Shown: positions 33,768 to 45,784, counted from the stretch's first letter. The stretch is 64,000 nt of DNA from Paguma larvata (GCA_030068075.1 CM057830.1:24708247-24772246); one strand, 5' to 3'. Notes: generated by a model from the sequence alone, not told the origin. Numbers and translations: made by a program.

Positions 33768-35935
33768 TTCTATTGTTCTATCTTCGATTGCTCATCCATT
33801 CTTTGAATATATGTCATCTGTTATTGAACCCCTCTCATGTATTTTTCAGTTCAATTACTGTATTCTTCAGCTTTGTGATTTCGACTGGGTATCGTTTTCT
33901 ATTTTTTTTGGTAGTTGTCGACATTTTCACCTTACATGCACTGTTCTCTAGACCACGATGAGCATCGTTATGACCACTGTTCTGAACTCTATCAGTAAAA
34001 TCTCTTACTTCCGTTTCATTAACATCTTTTTTCATGTTTTATTTTGTTTTTTGATTTGCAACATAACCCATTTCATTTTCCGTGACATTCTGTGTTGGTT
34101 TCTGTGCACTGGATACAACACCCACCTCTCCCAGTCTTGGACTGGTTTAAAATTCTTGTAGATGAACCTTCTCTTTCAACTCTGCCCTAGCTCTTGGTCG
34201 TCTCTCAAACATTTGTGTTTGTCCAAGCAGCTTTCTTGGTTCTTAGTGGCGCCCAGTAGTTGAGGGCATGCCAAGACCTGTCAGCGTCCCACAGGGGAGG
34301 ATCTCGGCCCCCAGCTTTTAAAGTATGCAGATACGCGTTCTCCAGGGCAAGACTAGAGGTGGGAGGTGGTGTTTGTTCCCTGTGCTCTGAGCCCTGAGGA
34401 CTAGTCATTTACATTTTTTCTTTGTTACCATCCCACTGAGCCTGTGAACACAAGCCCTACTGGCCACCGAAGCCAGATGATCAAGCTCTGTGTCTCCCAG
34501 GTGGCAGCCACAAAAACCAGAGCATCAGATGTGTGTTCATTCTCCGTTCCAAGTGATCACATGTGGGCGGGAGGGCAGGAAGATGGCAGCTGCCAGCCTC
34601 CACAGTCTCTAGAGACTATTTCAGGTGGCTCCTATGTGTGTATTAAATTAGAAGCCTACACCTCAGGCTGAAGCTTTTATGATAAACAAAGAGGACTCTC
34701 TGAAGACAGAGTGGGTGTGTTTTACTCTGCTGCCCCTGAGCTGAGCCCTGGGGGGTTAGCCATGGTGAGTCCGTGTGAGCCCTCTAAGTACTATCTCTTA
34801 ATTCACTACAACCTCCTGGCCGTGTTGGATTCATGCCCTCTTGAATTGAAAGCTATGTTTTGGCAGCCCATCTGTCAGGCAGAAGTCTTGAAAGCTGGGG
34901 CGTCAGATGCGGAGTTCAAAAGCTCTCCTCAGGAAGAAGCTCAAAGTTGTGAGTTCCTTTCTGGTTGTGTGCTGCCATACCAGGGCTGGAGTTTAGGATG
35001 GCACTGCGTTGTGTCTCCGCCTCTCCTACCTGTTTCAATGTGGGGTGTTTCCCCCTGCCTTTGCCTGATATGTATAGAAGTGACGGATATGTGCTAGGTT
35101 TCTTTCAGAGAATTGTTCTGCATGTAGCTGTAGATTCGCTATGCATGTGGGAGGAGGCAATTTCAGGCTGCTTCTATCACCATTTTTAACCTGCTAAGTG
35201 TGTGGATTGTTTCTATGTCTACACAAAGATGTGTTGTGCTTGCTTTCCAAAATGAATGTTTCTTGCATAGACGGGGCTTAAGTTCTAGGCAGGAGAAAGA
35301 AACAATAGATGATAAGAGATGATGTGTGATGAACTTCCCCAAAAAGAAGGGAACGGCCTATTTCCAGTTAAGGAGACATTGTGCACAGGCTGGAGGCGAG
35401 CGGCAGCACAGATCCGTGCGACGGCAGGCTCGGTGTGGAGAGCGCAGCCTCTCTGGGCGGAGACAAAGGGATGGTGTTTGAAGGCAGTACAAATCTGGGC
35501 TGGGGAGGAGGCTGGAGTCTGTCGTATCACAGGCCGATGGATAAATCTTGGCAGGAGCAGCTCCCGTGAAGAGTTGTGCTCTTTTTATGAGAAGGAGACT
35601 GACCTTGATGCCCGGATTGGTGGGGCATGGCTAGAGAAGGCAGGGAAGGGCTGATGGACCTTGTTTGTGGTTATGATATCATGGGTGGATGCATAGGTCC
35701 AAACTCATCTAGACATATATGTGTGTGCCTTTTTTTGGTATAACAATTATACACTTCAAGAAAGTGAAAAAAATGAAAGTGTTCTAGATTACAGGGGCCT
35801 AGAAGGAAATGACACCTGTGTGAGCCTTCACTGGATGCCGAATGAAAAAAATAGAAAGCTATAAAAAATATTACCGGCAGAACTGGGGATATTTCAATTT
35901 TGCATACTATTGTATCAGTGTTAATTTCCTGTGTC

Positions 35936-36113
35936 ATAATTTGTGAGAGAGAGCTTGCGTGTGTAAGCAGGGGAGGGGCAGAGGGAGGAGGAGACAGAGG
36001 ATCGAAAGCAGGCTCTGAGCTACCGGCACAGAGCCTGATGTGGGGCTCGAACTCACAAACCATGAGATCATGACTTTAGCTGAAGCTGGACTCTTAACTG
36101 ACTAAGCCACCCC
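35936..36113 (-). mobile_element. CAN-SINE (feliform), minus, tail lost
   Basis: GAGAGAGAGCTTGCGTG, CAGAGCCTGATGTGGGGCTC, GAACTCACAAACCATGAGAT and CTAAGCCACCCC are the complement of body and head. The A-rich tail and outer head are missing or decayed. Confidence 0.88.
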
Positions 36114-36298
36114 TTCCTTTGTGATAATTCCATTCTGATTATATGTAAGAGAGGAACTTTCGTCTTAGAAGATACGTATTATAGTGTCATTTTGTATGGA
36201 ATATAGTTATTAAATGGGTCAGTTAAATATACAAACCACAGACACATATGCGCTTGCACTAAAAATGTATACAGTATGTATAAAGATGTCAACGTTAT

Positions 36299-36342
36299 AT
36301 ACATGTGTATATATATATATACACACACACACGCACGCATAA
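36299..36342. repeat. AT/AC/GC alternating microsatellite
   Basis: TACATGTGTATATATATATA is followed by CACACACACACGCACGC, a purine-pyrimidine alternating tract in intron 76. Confidence 0.85.
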
Positions 36343-39146
36343 AGCAAACAGGCAAAATGTTCAATTAACTCCAATTCTGCCATAGTTTGAAATTATTCTA
36401 AGTAAGAAGCTAGGGAACCTCTTAATGTCTTTACACAAAGAAGATGAAAAAGTAGGAAGAAGATAAGGGGTCATCAGCAGTAAGGAGTTATTACTCAGTC
36501 ACAGACCCCTGTATATGTAGTTCAGGAAAGCCAAAAGAAGATAGACTTGGTTAATTTCTTTGTCTTTTCCAATACAGTGTAAGCTTCATGATGTTGTCCC
36601 AGTAAAAAAAAAACGTACAGCTCACCACATACAGTATGCAGAGACTTACAGTGATAAGTATTTGGTGGTGTGAGGAAGCACTCTAGCTCCTTAGGGCACC
36701 TGGTACGACCTCCCCCACACTGTACAAAGTCATCGGGAGAGTGTCTTTGTGGAATGCAGTGTGGTTCTGTAAACCACAGCCGTATCACAGCTCAGGCATC
36801 CAAAGCACAAGGAATCACGCTGCACTCACTTAAAGACCTGTGTGCACCTTACAAGAAGACGGTTGAGGTTTTTTTTTCTTAAATGAAGCTGACTTTCCAA
36901 GTTGGAAAAACAACACAGCCGATCCACTTTATACTAGCCAGTTAGTTGAACTCACTCACATACGGCCCCTCTGCCCTTGGTTTCAGTTCTGCCCCAATCC
37001 TCTCAGCTGTACAAATCACCGGGACCACAACCTGATGTGTACTGTGACAGGGGTGCTTTTTGGACACTGCCTCCTTCCAGTGTTGACAGGCCTAAATAAT
37101 TAATGCTTCTAAGCACCCGGGGCTCTGACTCTCACTTGTTAAAAACATGCAACTCAGTTTCACCTGCTTTGCTTATGACTTCAGAGGAAGGGAAAACCCA
37201 GCAGTGGGGAATAACAAGAAAGGCACACAAAGGCCGCTGTAACCTCCGTTGTTTTGGGAGTTGACAGGCTTCTCAAAGGCATACATTTGTTCATGTGCTG
37301 AACTCCCACTTGCGATCGTACCAGTCTATTACTTGCATTCAGATCTCAAGAGGAGAAAAGGAGTCTGATGCTGACCCTGCCCTAGAGCTCCAAGGTGTGG
37401 TAAAGCCAGGAAAACTACCTCACACACATTGTCTTCCTTCACAAAAGAGCTGAAACCGGGCTTTCCTACAAGCTTTGACTTTTCTGGAGGGGCACAGGAC
37501 TCTGCCCACTGCTTGAGGTTCATCAGATTAGTTTCTAGTGCCCACATCCACCTTCCTACGAGCCTCACAACCACCTGATGAGCCCAACCACTCGGGGCTC
37601 CTCAAAGCCATGAAGAGCAGCCCCCAATGGTCTCCATGGAGCAGCTCACCAGGCTAGGTCTTAGACGGGGGCATCGCTTGAAAGCATTTTACTTTTATCA
37701 TGTTCGACCTCCAAGTTTTCCTGACCATGGTCCCTTATCACCGCAGAACTCACTCACATCCCTAACTCTTCCTTTTGGTCCCACCCACTTGGGTTGGGGA
37801 CTTGGCCTCACTATAATGCTACTCTCACGGAGCATCTGAAGTATAAAATGGATTTGTCATACCAGAGCTTTAAGTGTGAGGGATCAAGGAGACACGGGTA
37901 AGATGGAGAAGGTCAAGCACAACCAGTTTAGAGCCAGGGAAAAGGAAATATAAACAGGGGGCTGCCCCATGCTGGGCCTAAGAGAGAAGGGGGACAGAGC
38001 AGCTATTTGTGGCCTTCCGGCTCCCCCCCCGCCCCTGAGTGTCTAGCATGGCAGGAAAATCCAATAAGCAGATGGCTGGTGACAGTCTACTGTCATTTAT
38101 GCCTCATGCCCTCCAGTTTTCTTAGAACCCAGTCCTAGGCAAAGAACACTAGACGGTCTCCTCAACAAATTCATCTTTTACTTCAGTTCTTATTGTTATT
38201 TAGTAATGTTCCACGAGTATCTTCACTATGCTCATGCCTCACTCATCTTCAAAGTTATCCCATCTTTTATTTCACTGAAGAGACAGAAATCTTCCAACTT
38301 CCCTTGGCTGAAAATGCCTTCTCAGAAGTGGCTCATGCATTTGCATGGTGCACTGAGCTGGAATTTATTTTCATATCCATTGAGCCCTTTTCTGCATTTG
38401 ACCTGTGGCCCCCATCCTCCTGCCACTCCTTCACTGCCCCAAGACACCGGATCTGAGCATCTTGGTGACTGGTTTCTCAGCTTACACCCTGCAGCGATCA
38501 GTTCCGTGGGGCACACCATCAAATCCCCCAGCCTGCCCTTTTCCGCTGGTTACAGACCTGTGCTTCACGTCCCCAGGCAAAAGGATCGCCATCTTCTAAC
38601 CAAACGCCCTCCATCATTTCCCAGGCAGGCCCGCAGCCCTAGGCACTGTATTTTCAAATCCTCTCACCCATGCTGTAGTCTCCTAAGCTTAGACTCTGAA
38701 CTCCCAAAACTTGGCCTTTTGTGTTTTCCTTCTTTCCACCTATAAAAGTTTTCCTCTGAGATAGCTACAGCTCCCAGAATACAGCTTTTGAGATATTTCG
38801 TACTTGGTAAATAGGACTGTCAGTGGCTCCCCAACACTGACCAAGAGGAGTCAAACACCTGTGCCCCACACTCATGGCACCCGTCTGTGATCCCAGCCTT
38901 CCTCTGCGGCATTATTTCCTGCCCTCCAGCTTGGACCCGACTTTTCTATGGCAGCAGACTCTTGGCTCTTTTGAGCCCTTGGTCCAAGGTCTTCATCTTC
39001 ACTTAAAGTCATTCCTTGTTCAAAGGGTGCTTGATTCCTGTTTCACTCATCAAAACTGTTCACAGATACCAATTCATGATAGAGCCTTTTCTATTCTCCG
39101 AAATGAATGAAACTTAAATACTATACTGCCTCGTTCCTTTTTGTCC

Positions 39147-39295
39147 CCTTTATTTTAGAAAGGGGGGGAGAGGGAATCTCAAGCAGGCTCCATGCTCACT
39201 GCAAAACCCAACGCAAGGCTAGATCCCTTGGGATCGATGACCAGCTGAAATCAAGAGTTGGATGCTCAACCAACTGACCCACCCAGGCACCCCTA
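39147..39295 (-). mobile_element. CAN-SINE, minus, decayed
   Basis: TTTATTTTAGAAAGGGGG, CTCAAGCAGGCTCCATGC, the complement of a degraded B box and ACCCACCCAGGCACCCC. It lies 215 bp downstream of exon 76 in transcript order. Confidence 0.82.
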
Positions 39296-39510
39296 TATTG
39301 CCTAGTTCTGAGTAACTGAATGGCCGGCCTTTTGAGGGGACTTGGGCTATGTGACTCATCGTTGGGCCCATAAGGCATTTATGACAGTGCCTTGTACCAA
39401 GCGGATGTGAGGTGATTTTAGCTGATGATGTGAACCTCTGAGCACACAGTACCCCATTGCCAGCCCCGAAGAGAAAACACACTGCAGGAGTGGCTCAGAC
39501 AGACACTTAC

Positions 39511-39634
39511 CCATGGATTCTGAAGTCTGACTGCCAACCACCCGGAGCAGCATAGGCTGACTGCTGTCTGACCTCTGAAGAGAGGTAGAAGGAGAAGACA
39601 CCGTTGTACCGTTCCCCTTGGCCTCGGCCTGGGG
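39511..39634 (-). CDS. DMD: DMD exon 76 (Ser-rich C-terminal tail)
   Basis: This 124-bp exon has acceptor TGTAG before 39634 and donor GTAAGT at 39510. It starts in phase 0 and encodes PQAEAKGNGTTVSSPSTSL, then QRSDSSQPMLLRVVGSQTSE and SMG, with the last Gly codon split into exon 77. It lies beyond the second coiled coil, in the Ser/Thr-rich tail. Two residues differ from human as I recall it: Gly instead of Val in AKGNG (codon GGG) and Glu instead of Asp in TSESMG. Both leave the frame intact. Intron 75 upstream is only 1,172 bp and carries two SINEs. Confidence 0.97.
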
Positions 39635-40109
39635 CTACAGTAGCCAAGAGAAAACAGAATGAGTTTTCATAATAAACACGCAAATAATTGTAAACATTTC
39701 ACATGATTCCACATAGGACTCAGCAATTACAACCTTTTTTATTTAGAAACCTCCCAAATTTTGCTGTTGATAACCTCCGGTGATACCGTCTTTGTATCTG
39801 AATTGTACCCCCTGTTACAGTTGAAAAGGAAGGACAGCTCCACTGAAACAAAATGTATAAAATCTTGAGACCCAATAACTGAAAAACTCTGAAGGTCATG
39901 TGACAATGGAGAAACCCCATGAGACCACAAAAAGGTAGTGGAGAATGCGTACGTTTGTATAGCAGTAAGTAACGAGATGGAGAGAACACATCTCAAACTT
40001 CAAAATTCCCACAAAGCCAGGATCCCGTGCAGGTAGGGCCTGCCACAATGCCCCATCTTGCTAGGTTTTCAATGGAGGCTTCCAAAATGAGGTTTTAAGA
40101 ACTAGAAAT

Positions 40110-40238
40110 GGGCGCCCAGGTGACTCAGGTCATGATCTCACGACTTGTGAGTTCAGGCCCCACATCAGGCTCTGTGCTGACAGCTCAGAGCCTGAGCCTG
40201 CTTCAGATTCTGTGTCTCCCTCAAAAATAAACATTAAA
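40110..40238 (+). mobile_element. CAN-SINE (feliform), plus, internally deleted
   Basis: The head GGGCGCCCAGGTGACTCAG runs straight into GTCATGATCTCACGAC. About 40 bases between the two CTCAG motifs of a normal element are missing, and the CT-block is short. Flanked by AACTAGAAA on both sides (40100-40108 and 40239-40247). Confidence 0.9.
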
Positions 40239-40249
40239 AACTAGAAACA

Positions 40250-40475
40250 GGGGCGCCTGGGTGGCTCAGTTGGTTAAGCGGCCGACTTCAGCTCAGGTCA
40301 TGATCTCGCGGTCTGCGAGTTCAAGCCCTGCATCGGGCTCTGTGCTGATGGCTCAGAGCCTGGAGCCTGCTTCAGATTCTGTATCTCCCTCTCTCTCTGC
40401 CCTTCCCTTGCTCACGCTCTGTCTCTATGTCTCTCAAAAAAAAAAAAAACAAAAAACAAAAAACAAAACAAAACG
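40250..40475 (+). mobile_element. CAN-SINE (feliform), plus
   Basis: Complete, low-divergence head GGGGCGCCTGGGTGGCTCAG, body and CT-block, ending in a pure A run then AAACAAAA units (40436-40475). It is one of the least diverged SINEs in the window. Confidence 0.95.
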
Positions 40476-40806
40476 AGCTCCATTTCAAGAGGGCACGATT
40501 GTCATTCACTTTTAGGAGACTGGTGGAAACCCTGAGATACTTTTTTTCCGAGCTCAATTTTGAGTTGCTCAAATAAACAAATTCCGCAGTAAACCATCTG
40601 GAACAATTGTACAAAGATATAGTGGTTTTCCTCCTCTTTTGATAGCCCTCAACAGTCAGCACTTTGCTAGGCACCTACGAAGTACTCAACAAATCGATAC
40701 ATGTTGAAATTCTAAAAAGGACTCCGAGTCTGATTTGCTAGTGCCGTGCAAGAGGGGAAAGAGGGCTTTCCGGAAACGTCGTACAGTAGAGAGACGCGGG
40801 CCTCAC

Positions 40807-41050
40807 TTGCTCCAGCAGCTGCCTGAGCCGGTGTAACTGTGACTCCAGCTGCTTGTTGTGGTCTTCCAGGATCTGCATCCTGGCTTCCAGGCGGCCTTTG
40901 TGCTGACGCAGGAGCTTGGCCTCAGCAATGAGCTCGGCGTCCCGGGGACTTTGGGGAGAAGTGGGCATCATTTCGGGAGGGGACGGCAGTGGGGACAGGC
41001 CTTTATGCTCGTGCTGCTGCTTGAGACGGTCATACTCTGCTTGCAGGTTT
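40807..41050 (-). CDS. DMD: DMD exon 75 (coiled coils with proline-rich spacer)
   Basis: This 244-bp exon has its acceptor AG just before 41050 and donor GTGAGG at 40806. The first base completes the Arg codon from exon 74, then 81 codons follow in phase. Visible parts in order are the end of coiled coil 1 ([17 protein letters not shown]), a proline-rich linker ([18 protein letters not shown]), and coiled coil 2 from [18 protein letters not shown] through [21 protein letters not shown] with leucine heptads. This is the dystrobrevin-binding region of the dystrophin C-terminus. I see no residue difference from human. The open frame runs past both splice sites into the introns by chance, so a simple ORF call here is longer than the exon. 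Confidence 0.98.
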
Positions 41051-41739
41051 CTGTTGGAATCAAAAAGGTAAAAAAAAGAAAGAGCAAGTTGAAAGTGGTC
41101 CTCAGATTTCATATAAAATGGCAGAGAGGAACATCTGACCGCCACCAAACACAACAGCAAGCAAGAGAGAGGTACTTAATGAATGGTTTTTATGAGGACG
41201 ATCAAACAAAATAAAATTGGAAGCTTCCGCCCGGTGTGCAAGGGAGAGGCTTTTCAACCTTTTATTTTATACTAAAGGCCTTATAAGTGCCACATTCAGA
41301 TGAATAAGCAGCAATGGATTTAGTCATTTTACAACCATTTCTTTCTAATGTCATGAGATTACAATTTTTATACCTCTATCAACACTTGGGTTTGCTTAAA
41401 AAAAATCGAACATTTTCAACAGCAATGTGCAACAGCATAGTAAGAGCATAACCCTGAACCCACCACACTGTTTTAATACCTGTAACATTTGCCCTATTTT
41501 CTTCAAAAGTTTTTTTAAGAAATAAAGCCGCAGCTTTCCTATATCCTCTTCTCAATAATGAATCTCTGTCCCTCCTGCCATCCTGAATTCAAGGTCTATC
41601 GTTACCATGAATGTATCCACAAATACTAGGTTGAACCTGGCAAAGATGCTGGTATCTGGCTTTTTTTTTTTTTACCTACAAATATGGCCATTTCATGGGA
41701 TTCAATCTAACAGCAGTATTTTGCAATGTTCTTAGACTT

Positions 41740-42010
41740 GAAGAACATTATGTTACATACCATTCTAAGAGTTGCTTTTGGCCTTTGACAATGTTTTGGA
41801 GATTTATTGTTGTTAATACCTAACAGTTGATGATTGTAATTGGTGTAAGGTAGTAGTCTCCTGCTTGAGTAGGTCAACAACATTATCCTGTCAATGGATA
41901 TTTAAGTTGTTTCCAACCTTCACCATTACAAACAGAGAGGCAATGAACTTCCTTCTATCTGCCTCCTTGGATACTTGTTTAACTTTGTTCATGGCATCCT
42001 ATAGTACACA
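41740..42010 (-). mobile_element. Old L1 3' fragment, minus
   Basis: Plus strand AATGGATATTTAAGTTGTTT, CCAACCTTCACCATTACAAA and CAATGAACTTCCTTCTATCT are the antisense of an old L1 3' region (GGTTGTTTCC...TTACAAA...TGAACATCC). Diverged. Confidence 0.55.
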
Positions 42011-42554
42011 GATTTTAAATTTCAGTATATTCCTCTGTGTTTTCTGTTTTTGCTTTGAGAACATCTTCCTTACACCTACAATGTAAAGTTAATTTTTGTG
42101 TTTTTTCACGCTTAGAACTTCACCCAGACCCTCTTGTGGCTGGTGTGAAGTCAGGATCCCCATCCCATAGAGAGGTAAAGCCAGCCCCTTTCACTGTAAC
42201 GTCCATCTTTCCGTCACTGATTTCTAATGGTACCTCTGTAATCCATCAAGCACCCATAAACACACAAGTGTGATTCCGAGCTCGGTTCTGCTATTTTTAT
42301 GTTCCCATGCAGACCACACACTACAGCTTTAAATAAACGAATGTCTGGGAGGCCCGCCTACTCTGTCCTGCCTTAAAAGTGTCTTGGCTCTTCTTGCTGA
42401 AATTTGGGGTTTGAATTACATTGGGATGTATATAGATTCAACAGGGAAGAAGTCACTTCGTGTTACTGAATCTTCACATCTAAGAATGTGGCGAGTCTCT
42501 TTACTCGAGTGTTATTTTACACCTATTAATAATAATCTGTCATTCACTGTGTTT

Positions 42555-42725
42555 TACTCTAGCTCTTGAAGTGGAATGCTGAAACCATTTATGTTTTTTA
42601 ATATATACATTTAAGGCTGCAAATTTCCTTCTTGCTTTAGAATTGCCAAGACTACAGTTCCAGATGAGGACACTTGGACTACTGGCTACCATGTAACTGA
42701 TTATAACTCTTGATCTCCTCCTAAT
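42555..42725 (-). mobile_element. Possible L1 ORF2 fragment, minus
   Basis: Plus strand TAAGGCTGCAAATTTCCTTC and GCTTTAGAATTGCCAAGACT resemble the antisense of the L1 endonuclease-region block that includes AAATTTCC...GCTTTAG. Short and decayed. Confidence 0.4.
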
Positions 42726-43809
42726 AATGGTAAATAGCAAAATAAGAGGAAGTATCAGCTCTCAGAGGAGAGACCTTCCTGTCAACAAATGTGGCAGGTC
42801 TAGATGCCTGAGATACAAGCAAGGTTGTCCCCGGGTCCGGTTTGAGAAAGTAAGATAATCGCATGATCAGGTTTCTCGTTAAGGAAATCTTTCCTGTGGT
42901 TCCCTATCTGCATTGAAAGATCCACAGGGGATGGTATGTCCTCCAAAATGCTGGATCTCTACATTGACGAAGACCTAAAATCTATACAAGGTTTCTCCCA
43001 AGAGTGGAAAGTCACGTGGGAAATCAATACCTGATCTTTTTAATTACAGGAAGATCATCTCCGATGTTTTTTGACTGACATCCTATCGATCTGCTATCAA
43101 TCTTCAAGGAAAGCTGGGTTTTGCACTTGGTCTCAAGGGAAGCTGCTTTGAAGAAGTTGTAATAAGACAACTTTTCAAAACAAGCTTGCCCCGAGGTTCT
43201 GTCCTTTAGGTGGGAACCAATGTATGTAGTTGTTGAGATAAATTTCATCCATTTCCTGACTACTTAATTGACAGCCATCTAACTGTTTCTGTGAACTTGA
43301 AGCAGCAGCCAGTGTTTACAAGGTTTCATTGGACAGGAATAACCTTTTTTCCCCCCTTGCAGTTATTCACTGTAAGAAATCCAACTTTGCCACAAAGTCT
43401 CAAGTAATACCACCTTTTAACATGGAATCCCATTCAAGGTTCTTGTGTTTACAGGTTGTTGATCTGGAAAACACTAGTTGCAGCTGTGGACTTGAGGACA
43501 GTATAGCAAACAGGTTACCATCTTCTTACCTACTTTTCACAGAGATACAGGTAGGAGACTATGTTTTCTATAAAGGTCCTCCTCGGTATCTTGATCTTCT
43601 GGATCTAGCAGTTCCAAAGAGCTCTATGAATTCTTTGAGTGTCTTTGTTCAGAAAACATGGCTTGATATATACAACATATTACATTTCTGTTCTTGTGCT
43701 TTCCAGTGAAAACCTGAAAAGCCTCATTTGAATCTCCCAGGGCTTCCCAAAGCTGGGCTGTAAAGAATACCAATTGCTCTACAGAGGCCCTTTGTCTTCC
43801 CAGATGTTG

Positions 43810-44042
43810 GAAATTTCTCCCAGGGGACCGTTTCCTTAAAGACTCCTATGCTTCTTCAGCTCTGGAAGATTCTCAGCTATTTTGACTTCAAATACGCTTC
43901 TCTGCCATTTCCTCCATGTTATCCTGAAGTGCCTACTGGATACATTTTGGAGCCTTGTGGTAAATTCTGTCTCTCTTAATTGCTCATTCATGTCTTTTAA
44001 TGCCCTCATCTTCTCCAATGGGGTGAAGTCTAGAATTTGTCC
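43810..44042 (-). mobile_element. Possible L1 ORF1-region fragment, minus
   Basis: On the minus strand the frame reads MEKMRALKDMNEQLRETEFT followed by further Arg/Lys/Glu-rich residues. That composition fits an L1 ORF1 coiled-coil region, but the match is by feel only. Confidence 0.35.
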
Positions 44043-44256
44043 TTTTTAAAATTAAGTTTACTTATTTGAGAGAGAGGGAGAGAGTTTAGTAATTTCAATG
44101 ACCATAGTTTGTATTTCCAAAGAGGTCTTTTGCAAATCCATCTGGTTCTTTGTTAATTTTTACACCTCTCTCTGCATCCAGCAGTGCGGCTCAAGGTGCC
44201 TACCCCTGAGACCAAGAGTCACAGGCTCTACTGAGTGAGCCAGCCAGGTACCCCAG
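44043..44256 (-). mobile_element. Decayed CAN-SINE piece(s), minus
   Basis: 44043-44086 is a SINE tail (TTTTTAAAATTAAGTTTACT, GAGAGAGAG). 44165-44256 is the complement of an older SINE body and head (AGACCAAGAGTCACAGGCTC, GAGCCAGCCAGGTACCCC). TTCTTTGTTA occurs both before (about 44147) and after (about 44257) the second piece, which looks like a target-site duplication. Confidence 0.6.
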
Positions 44257-45784
44257 TTCTTTGTTATTTTAATAAATGATAGTTCTTCTGAACTCTGCTG
44301 TCAGGTAATTTTGTGACTGCTCCCACTCTGGGGTATAGCCAGACCTTACTTTGGTAGTTGATAGTTCTGAGATTGAGTGATAGGAATGCAATTAATTAGC
44401 AATTATCACCAGGCAACATGGTTCAGGACCTGGCTGCAAGGCCGTTAAGCGATGACGTCCTTTGTGCCTGCACCCCTCACCTCTTCCCATGAGAGCCTAA
44501 TGCTGCAACCCAGCTGCATGTAAGTGAAGCAGTCCAAACTGTTCTTTTCATTTCAAGTACAAGTCTGTATGTGTATTTGTGGAGCCCTGATTCTAAATAC
44601 CTGGCTCAGGGCCCCTCCCTCTTAAGGAACAGCAGGAACTGGAAGTGCACTAACTTATCTGTACACTCTGCTCTTCTTTTCATTGCATACGTGATCTAGC
44701 GCAGGATCACTGCGAGAAGCAGGCCGAAAACATGAGCTGATGGCATGGGAATCAGAAGCCTCCCAGGACACGCTGATTTTATAGACGTATGATCAAGGTC
44801 CCCTCAGTATTCATTCCAACATAACTTTACCAGGACAGGATTCAATGAGCCAGACAAGTGACTTTCTCCTAAACCAACAGGTGACATACATAAATCTGCT
44901 GTTAAGCTCAATAACAAACTTCATTTCAGGGGACTAGTTTTTCCTCCTAAAACTCTGGAGCAGGATAACGCGTCATGCCAAAGGTTCAAAAAGAGGGATC
45001 TTGGCCAGAAACCAAGTATCTGAAAAACTGATCTTAGGGGTGTGAATTAGACTTAACTTTTCCTAATAAATGTGGTCATGGTTGCAGTGTTGCTAGGGCA
45101 TAGTTTTACTACAGGTTGGGAAATATCGAAGAACATCTATGCCACTGCCTTTTAAAGTTCATCATAATGCTAAGTTTTTTGGACACATTATTTATAAAGC
45201 ATGGAGGGGAGAGCATTCCCATACAAGGCCGGTGGCATACTTACCCGAGTTCCAAGGTGAGTTGTTTTAAAGCTTAACCCCAAATACACAGTTTACTCAT
45301 TTTCAAAGTTGGCTGTCGATTTATATAGTGGTAACAATATACATTGTGCTTTTCTTGAAGTTATGCATGTACATCTTACCCCTATTAATTCTCTCATTAG
45401 AATGTATTTATGATGTCATTTCAATATAGATGAATATATGTCAGCAATCCGACCACAGCTCCACAGAGAATCTATTTACCTTCTTGATTACTTGTAAATT
45501 ACATTTCTCTGGTAACTCTCTAAAGAACACTAATTCAAATTCATGGCACATGGCTTTTGTCACCACAATTTCTTCCAGCAGCCAGTTATCCTAAAAATAA
45601 GTCTCCCATTATTAATTTCTTATTCTCCATACGGCTTTAAAAACTGCCTCCAGTCGACAATTATGTAGATGTACCTGATTATTTTTATGTCATCAAGTGT
45701 GCAAACATGGCTGTCCAGATACAAATTTACATTAAAAATTTTCCTACCCTGAACATTTCATCCCGAAACGGCAGTATACACATT

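Larger units (their letters stand above)
26930..35190 (-). mobile_element. Old near-full-length L1 LINE, minus strand, with nested insertions
   Basis: The 3' UTR lies at 26930-27500 (AACCTAATGATTTGAAATTG). ORF2 C-terminal remnants lie at 27500-28430, where the minus frame reads NPCIYNQFICNRETKNIQWG and SLFNEWCWENW, typical of L1 ORF2. Reverse transcriptase and endonuclease regions lie at 28430-31050, the ORF1/ORF2 junction at about 32180-32930, and the 5' UTR at 34150-35190. All frames are broken by stops and shifts. Insertions into it are two L1 3'-end pieces, two SINEs and a solo LTR. It runs in the same orientation as DMD. Confidence 0.8.
21579..39510 (-). other. DMD: DMD intron 76
   Basis: The intron is 17,932 bp with GTAAGT...ATTAAG ends and is the most repeat-layered part of the window. 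The L1 at 26930-35190 and the solo LTR are in the same orientation as DMD. I recognise nothing in 22215-24520, 25250-25845, 26040-26420 and 36120-39145, apart from an AT/CA microsatellite near 36305-36340. The CT-rich block at 38200-39110 looks like degenerate repeat debris but cannot be assigned. The 35195-35930 stretch is GC-richer and unassigned. Confidence 0.9.
39635..40806 (-). other. DMD: DMD intron 75
   Basis: The intron is 1,172 bp with GTGAGG...TGTAG ends, the shortest intron here. Two adjacent SINEs fill 40110-40475. The rest (39640-40095 and 40480-40800) shows no recognised feature. Confidence 0.95.

Noticed and set aside
33398..33961. Plus-strand frames of 75-90 codons in and beside the solo LTR
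   Set aside because: They lie antisense to the LTR and flanking L1. No gag, pol or env motif was seen, so no viral gene is claimed.
38206..38745. 179-codon plus-strand open frame in intron 76
   Set aside because: CT-rich sequence gives a Ser/Pro/Leu-rich translation with few stops and no recognisable domain.
40738..41160. 140-codon minus-strand open frame at exon 75
   Set aside because: Only 40807-41050 is coding. The frame runs into both introns by chance; splice sites and exon length define the true limits.
43329..43709. 126-codon plus-strand open frame in intron 74
   Set aside because: No recognisable domain, no splice context, and it is flanked by antisense L1-like sequence. Likely chance.
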